The translations under genes were made by a program, and so were the position numbers. 14,748 nucleotides of DNA, taken from positions 1-14,748 of the forward strand of contig CAYSQW010000069.1 in assembly GCA_964433135.1 (NCBI GenBank). Reading direction: 5' to 3'. Source of the stretch: CAYSQW01 sp964433135. GTDB lineage: Bacteria > Acidobacteriota > Aminicenantia > Aminicenantales > Aminicenantaceae. Positions 12,588 to 14,748 of this stretch are shown in pieces (position 1 is the stretch's first letter; every line of letters starts with the position of its first letter). Under the pieces are notes generated by a model. It saw only the letters and a list, made by a program, of their open reading frames with translations. It searched no databases and was not told where the DNA came from.

Positions 12588-14678
12588 GTGGAGCGAAGAC
12601 TTCCCATCGAACGAGTCAGGAACATTGGTATCATGGCTCATATAGATGCCGGGAAGACAACCACGACGGAACGTATCCTGTTCTATACGGGCATAACGTA
12701 CAAGATAGGTGAAGTAGATGAAGGTACCGCGGTCATGGATTGGATGGCCCAGGAGCAGGAACGCGGTATAACGATTACATCGGCGGCAACGACGAGTAGT
12801 TGGAAAGAACATCGAATCAACATCATAGATACTCCGGGCCATGTTGATTTTACGGTAGAGGTTGAGCGGTCTCTGCGGGTTCTCGATGGCGCGATCGTCA
12901 TCCTTTGTGCGGTTGGCGGTGTCGAGGCCCAGTCGGAGACGGTATGGCGTCAGGCGGACAAATACAAAGTCCCCAGGATAATATACATCAACAAAATGGA
13001 TCGGATTGGGGCGGACCCGGAGAAGGCCGTCGCGGAAGTAAAAGAGGTTTTAGGTGCAAATCCCTTAGTCCTCCAGCTCCCGTTGTGGAAAGATGAGGAG
13101 TTTCGGGGTGTTATCGACCTGATCGATGAAAAAGAAATCGATTGGGGGGATGATATCCTGGACGCGAAGTTTGAAATGCGTGAGATTTCCGAAGAAAATC
13201 GAGAAATAGCGAAAAAAAAGAGAATGGAAATGTTGGAACAGTTGAGCGATATCGATGAAACTCTGATGGAGAAGTACATCGATGAAGCGGATATCTCCGC
13301 CGAAGAAATCCGGGCGGCTATCCGTAAAGGCACCATCGAGCTGGAAATCATTCCCACTCTTCTGGGAGCTTCTTTTAAAAACAAGGGGGTTCATCCCTTG
13401 ATGGACGCCATTGTGGATTATCTTCCTTCCCCGGCCGATATTCCTCCGGTCACGGGGATTCATCCCCGCACCGAAAACCTGGAATCGCGCAAGGCTTCGG
13501 ACGATGAGCCTTTTTCGGGGCTGGTTTTTAAGATCATGAACGATCCTTATGTGGGATCGCTGTCGTTTCTGAGAGTATATTCAGGAAAGCTCAAGACCGG
13601 AGCATCCGTCTTCAACTCGAATAAAGGTTCCGATGAACGTGTGACGCGTCTCTTGGAAATGCATTCCAACAAGCGCAAGGATCTTGAAGAAGTGTTCGCC
13701 GGCGATATCGCCGCTCTCGGTTCCATGAAGGATCTGACGACGGGGGATACGCTCTGCGCCCGTAATCATCCCATCGTGCTGGAATCCATAAAGTTTCCTG
13801 ATCCCGTGGTCTCCGCGCATATCGAACCGAAATCGCGCAGCGAACATACCAAGCTGGCGGAGGCTCTGGCCAAGCTGGAAAAAGAGGACCCCACCTTCAA
13901 AGTGACGAGGGATCCCATGACCGGGCAGAACCTTGTTTGGGGCATGGGAGAGCTGCACCTGGAGATTTTGATCGACCGGATGCGGCGTGAATTCGGGGTT
14001 CGCGCCAACCTCGGCAAACCTCAGGTCGCGTACAAGGAAACCATCACGATCCCGGCCCGCGGAGAAGGGACGTATATGCGGACCGCCGGGGGGCCGAGTC
14101 AGTACGGTCACTGTGTTGTCGAGATCGAACCGCTTCCCGAAGGGAAGGTCTTTGAGTTCGAGAACCGGACCAAAAGCCGACATATTCCAAAAGAATTCAT
14201 TCCTCAGATTCGCGACGGAATCCGGGAGGCCATGGAAACCGGTATCTTAGCGGGATTCCCGGTCACGGGTGTCAAAACCGCTCTCGTTGATGCAGCCTGG
14301 CATGAGGATGACTCAACGGCCATCGCTTTTAAAATCGCCGGGACGTTGGCTTTCCGTGATGCCGCCAAAAAAGCGGCACCGGTTCTCTTGGAGCCCATCA
14401 TGAATCTGGTGGTGGTATCTCCTGAAGAATATATGGGTGAGATTGTCGGAGACATCAATTCCCGCCGAGGGAAAATCGAAGCGATCGACGCGTCGAGCGG
14501 CTCCCGGATCATCAAGGTGCATGTGCCCCTTTCGGAAATGTTCGATTATGTGACGACGCTACGGACGTTATCGCAGGGAAGAGGTGTCTTTTCGATGGAA
14601 TTCAATAAATTCGGGCCGGCTCCGCCACCGGTCATGAACGCAGTCATCGCGCGTATCGAGGGGCGGATTACGGTATAG
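12588..14678 (+). CDS. fusA: Elongation factor G
   Basis: EF-G is the GTPase that drives tRNA-mRNA translocation and, with RRF, ribosome recycling. The 696-residue protein has G1 AHIDAGKT (17-24), the switch I region EQERGITITS (56-65), G3 DTPGH (81-85, with catalytic H85) and G4 NKMD (135-138). Domain II begins near 300, domain III near 400 (GMGELHLEILIDRM), domain IV near 480 and domain V near 602 (PEEYMGEIVGDINSRRG). Two features are odd. The domain IV tip loop reads GGPSQYGH (501-508) where bacterial EF-G usually has GGRGQYGH, and the G5 region reads GASFKNKGV rather than GSAFKNKGV. H572 of the second tip loop is kept. It may belong to a divergent EF-G subfamily such as the spd type. The start is GTG, with GGAG seven bases upstream. 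Confidence 0.97.
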   Translation: MERRLPIERVRNIGIMAHIDAGKTTTTERILFYTGITYKIGEVDEGTAVMDWMAQEQERGITITSAATTSSWKEHRINIIDTPGHVDFTVEVERSLRVLDGAIVILCAVGGVEAQSETVWRQADKYKVPRIIYINKMDRIGADPEKAVAEVKEVLGANPLVLQLPLWKDEEFRGVIDLIDEKEIDWGDDILDAKFEMREISEENREIAKKKRMEMLEQLSDIDETLMEKYIDEADISAEEIRAAIRKGTIELEIIPTLLGASFKNKGVHPLMDAIVDYLPSPADIPPVTGIHPRTENLESRKASDDEPFSGLVFKIMNDPYVGSLSFLRVYSGKLKTGASVFNSNKGSDERVTRLLEMHSNKRKDLEEVFAGDIAALGSMKDLTTGDTLCARNHPIVLESIKFPDPVVSAHIEPKSRSEHTKLAEALAKLEKEDPTFKVTRDPMTGQNLVWGMGELHLEILIDRMRREFGVRANLGKPQVAYKETITIPARGEGTYMRTAGGPSQYGHCVVEIEPLPEGKVFEFENRTKSRHIPKEFIPQIRDGIREAMETGILAGFPVTGVKTALVDAAWHEDDSTAIAFKIAGTLAFRDAAKKAAPVLLEPIMNLVVVSPEEYMGEIVGDINSRRGKIEAIDASSGSRIIKVHVPLSEMFDYVTTLRTLSQGRGVFSMEFNKFGPAPPPVMNAVIARIEGRITV

Positions 14679-14706
14679 AAAGAGGGAAACTACAGGAGGC
14701 AAGAGC

Positions 14707-14748
14707 ATGGCGAAGGAAAAGTTTGAGCGCACGAAGCCGCATTTAAAC
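14707..14748 (+). CDS. tuf: Elongation factor Tu, first 14 codons only
   Basis: The ATG is preceded at seven bases by a consensus AGGAGG (14694-14699), the strongest ribosome site in the window. The 14 visible residues, MAKEKFERTKPHLN, match the highly conserved EF-Tu start (MAKEKFERTKPHVN in most bacteria). The position right after fusA, in the order rpsL-rpsG-fusA-tuf, supports the call. EF-Tu delivers aminoacyl-tRNA to the ribosome. The GTP-binding motifs lie past the window edge, so completeness cannot be judged. The gap from fusA is 28 bases with no sign of a terminator. Confidence 0.93.
   Translation, partial: MAKEKFERTKPHLN

Overview
The window is a chromosomal core of bacterial information-processing genes, all on the + strand. 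It starts inside a tRNA-Trp gene. It then runs through secE-nusG-rplK-rplA-rplJ-rplL-rpoB-rpoC and the str operon rpsL-rpsG-fusA, and ends 14 codons into tuf. Every gene is full length by family standards, except for the two cut by the window edges. I see no mobile element, CRISPR array, defence gene or other accessory cargo. No stretch over 300 bases lacks a gene; the largest gap is 131 bases between rpoC and rpsL.

Organism: a bacterium with a Gram-negative style RNA polymerase. RpoC carries an SI3-type insert in its trigger loop, and RpoB has a long insert before its C-terminal conserved block. RpoB also has an eight-cysteine insert in its N-terminal protrusion domain. From memory, unchecked, comparable inserts occur in Acidobacteriota and relatives, so I lean toward that neighbourhood (Aminicenantes-like or another deep branch) with low confidence. 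The code is standard: tRNA-Trp has anticodon CCA, and TAA, TAG and TGA all end genes. TAG is unusually common (7 of 11 complete genes).

Layout: 1-61 tRNA-Trp end; 62-161 leader; 162-3033 the secretion/antitermination/ribosomal-stalk block (SecE, NusG, L11, L1, L10, L7/L12), packed with gaps of 8-14 bases or overlaps; 3034-3110 AT-rich spacer; 3111-11539 rpoB and rpoC overlapping by ATGA; 11540-11670 spacer with a near-consensus sigma70 promoter and two nested inverted repeats; 11671-14678 rpsL, rpsG, fusA; 14707 onward tuf.

Functionally the genes make the transcription core enzyme (beta, beta'), its elongation factor NusG, the factor-binding stalk of the 50S subunit (L11, L10, L7/L12, with L1 at the exit site), the decoding and head proteins S12 and S7 of the 30S subunit, and the factors that work on that stalk (EF-G, EF-Tu). 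SecE is the small translocon subunit that classically precedes nusG.

Most noteworthy: the two-module cysteine insert in RpoB, whose first module has the same CxC-x12-CxxC spacing as the RpoC zinc-binding domain; the dyad inside the str promoter and the 10-bp hairpin at the predicted mRNA 5' end; a second well-placed start in rplL; and an EF-G with an altered domain IV tip loop.
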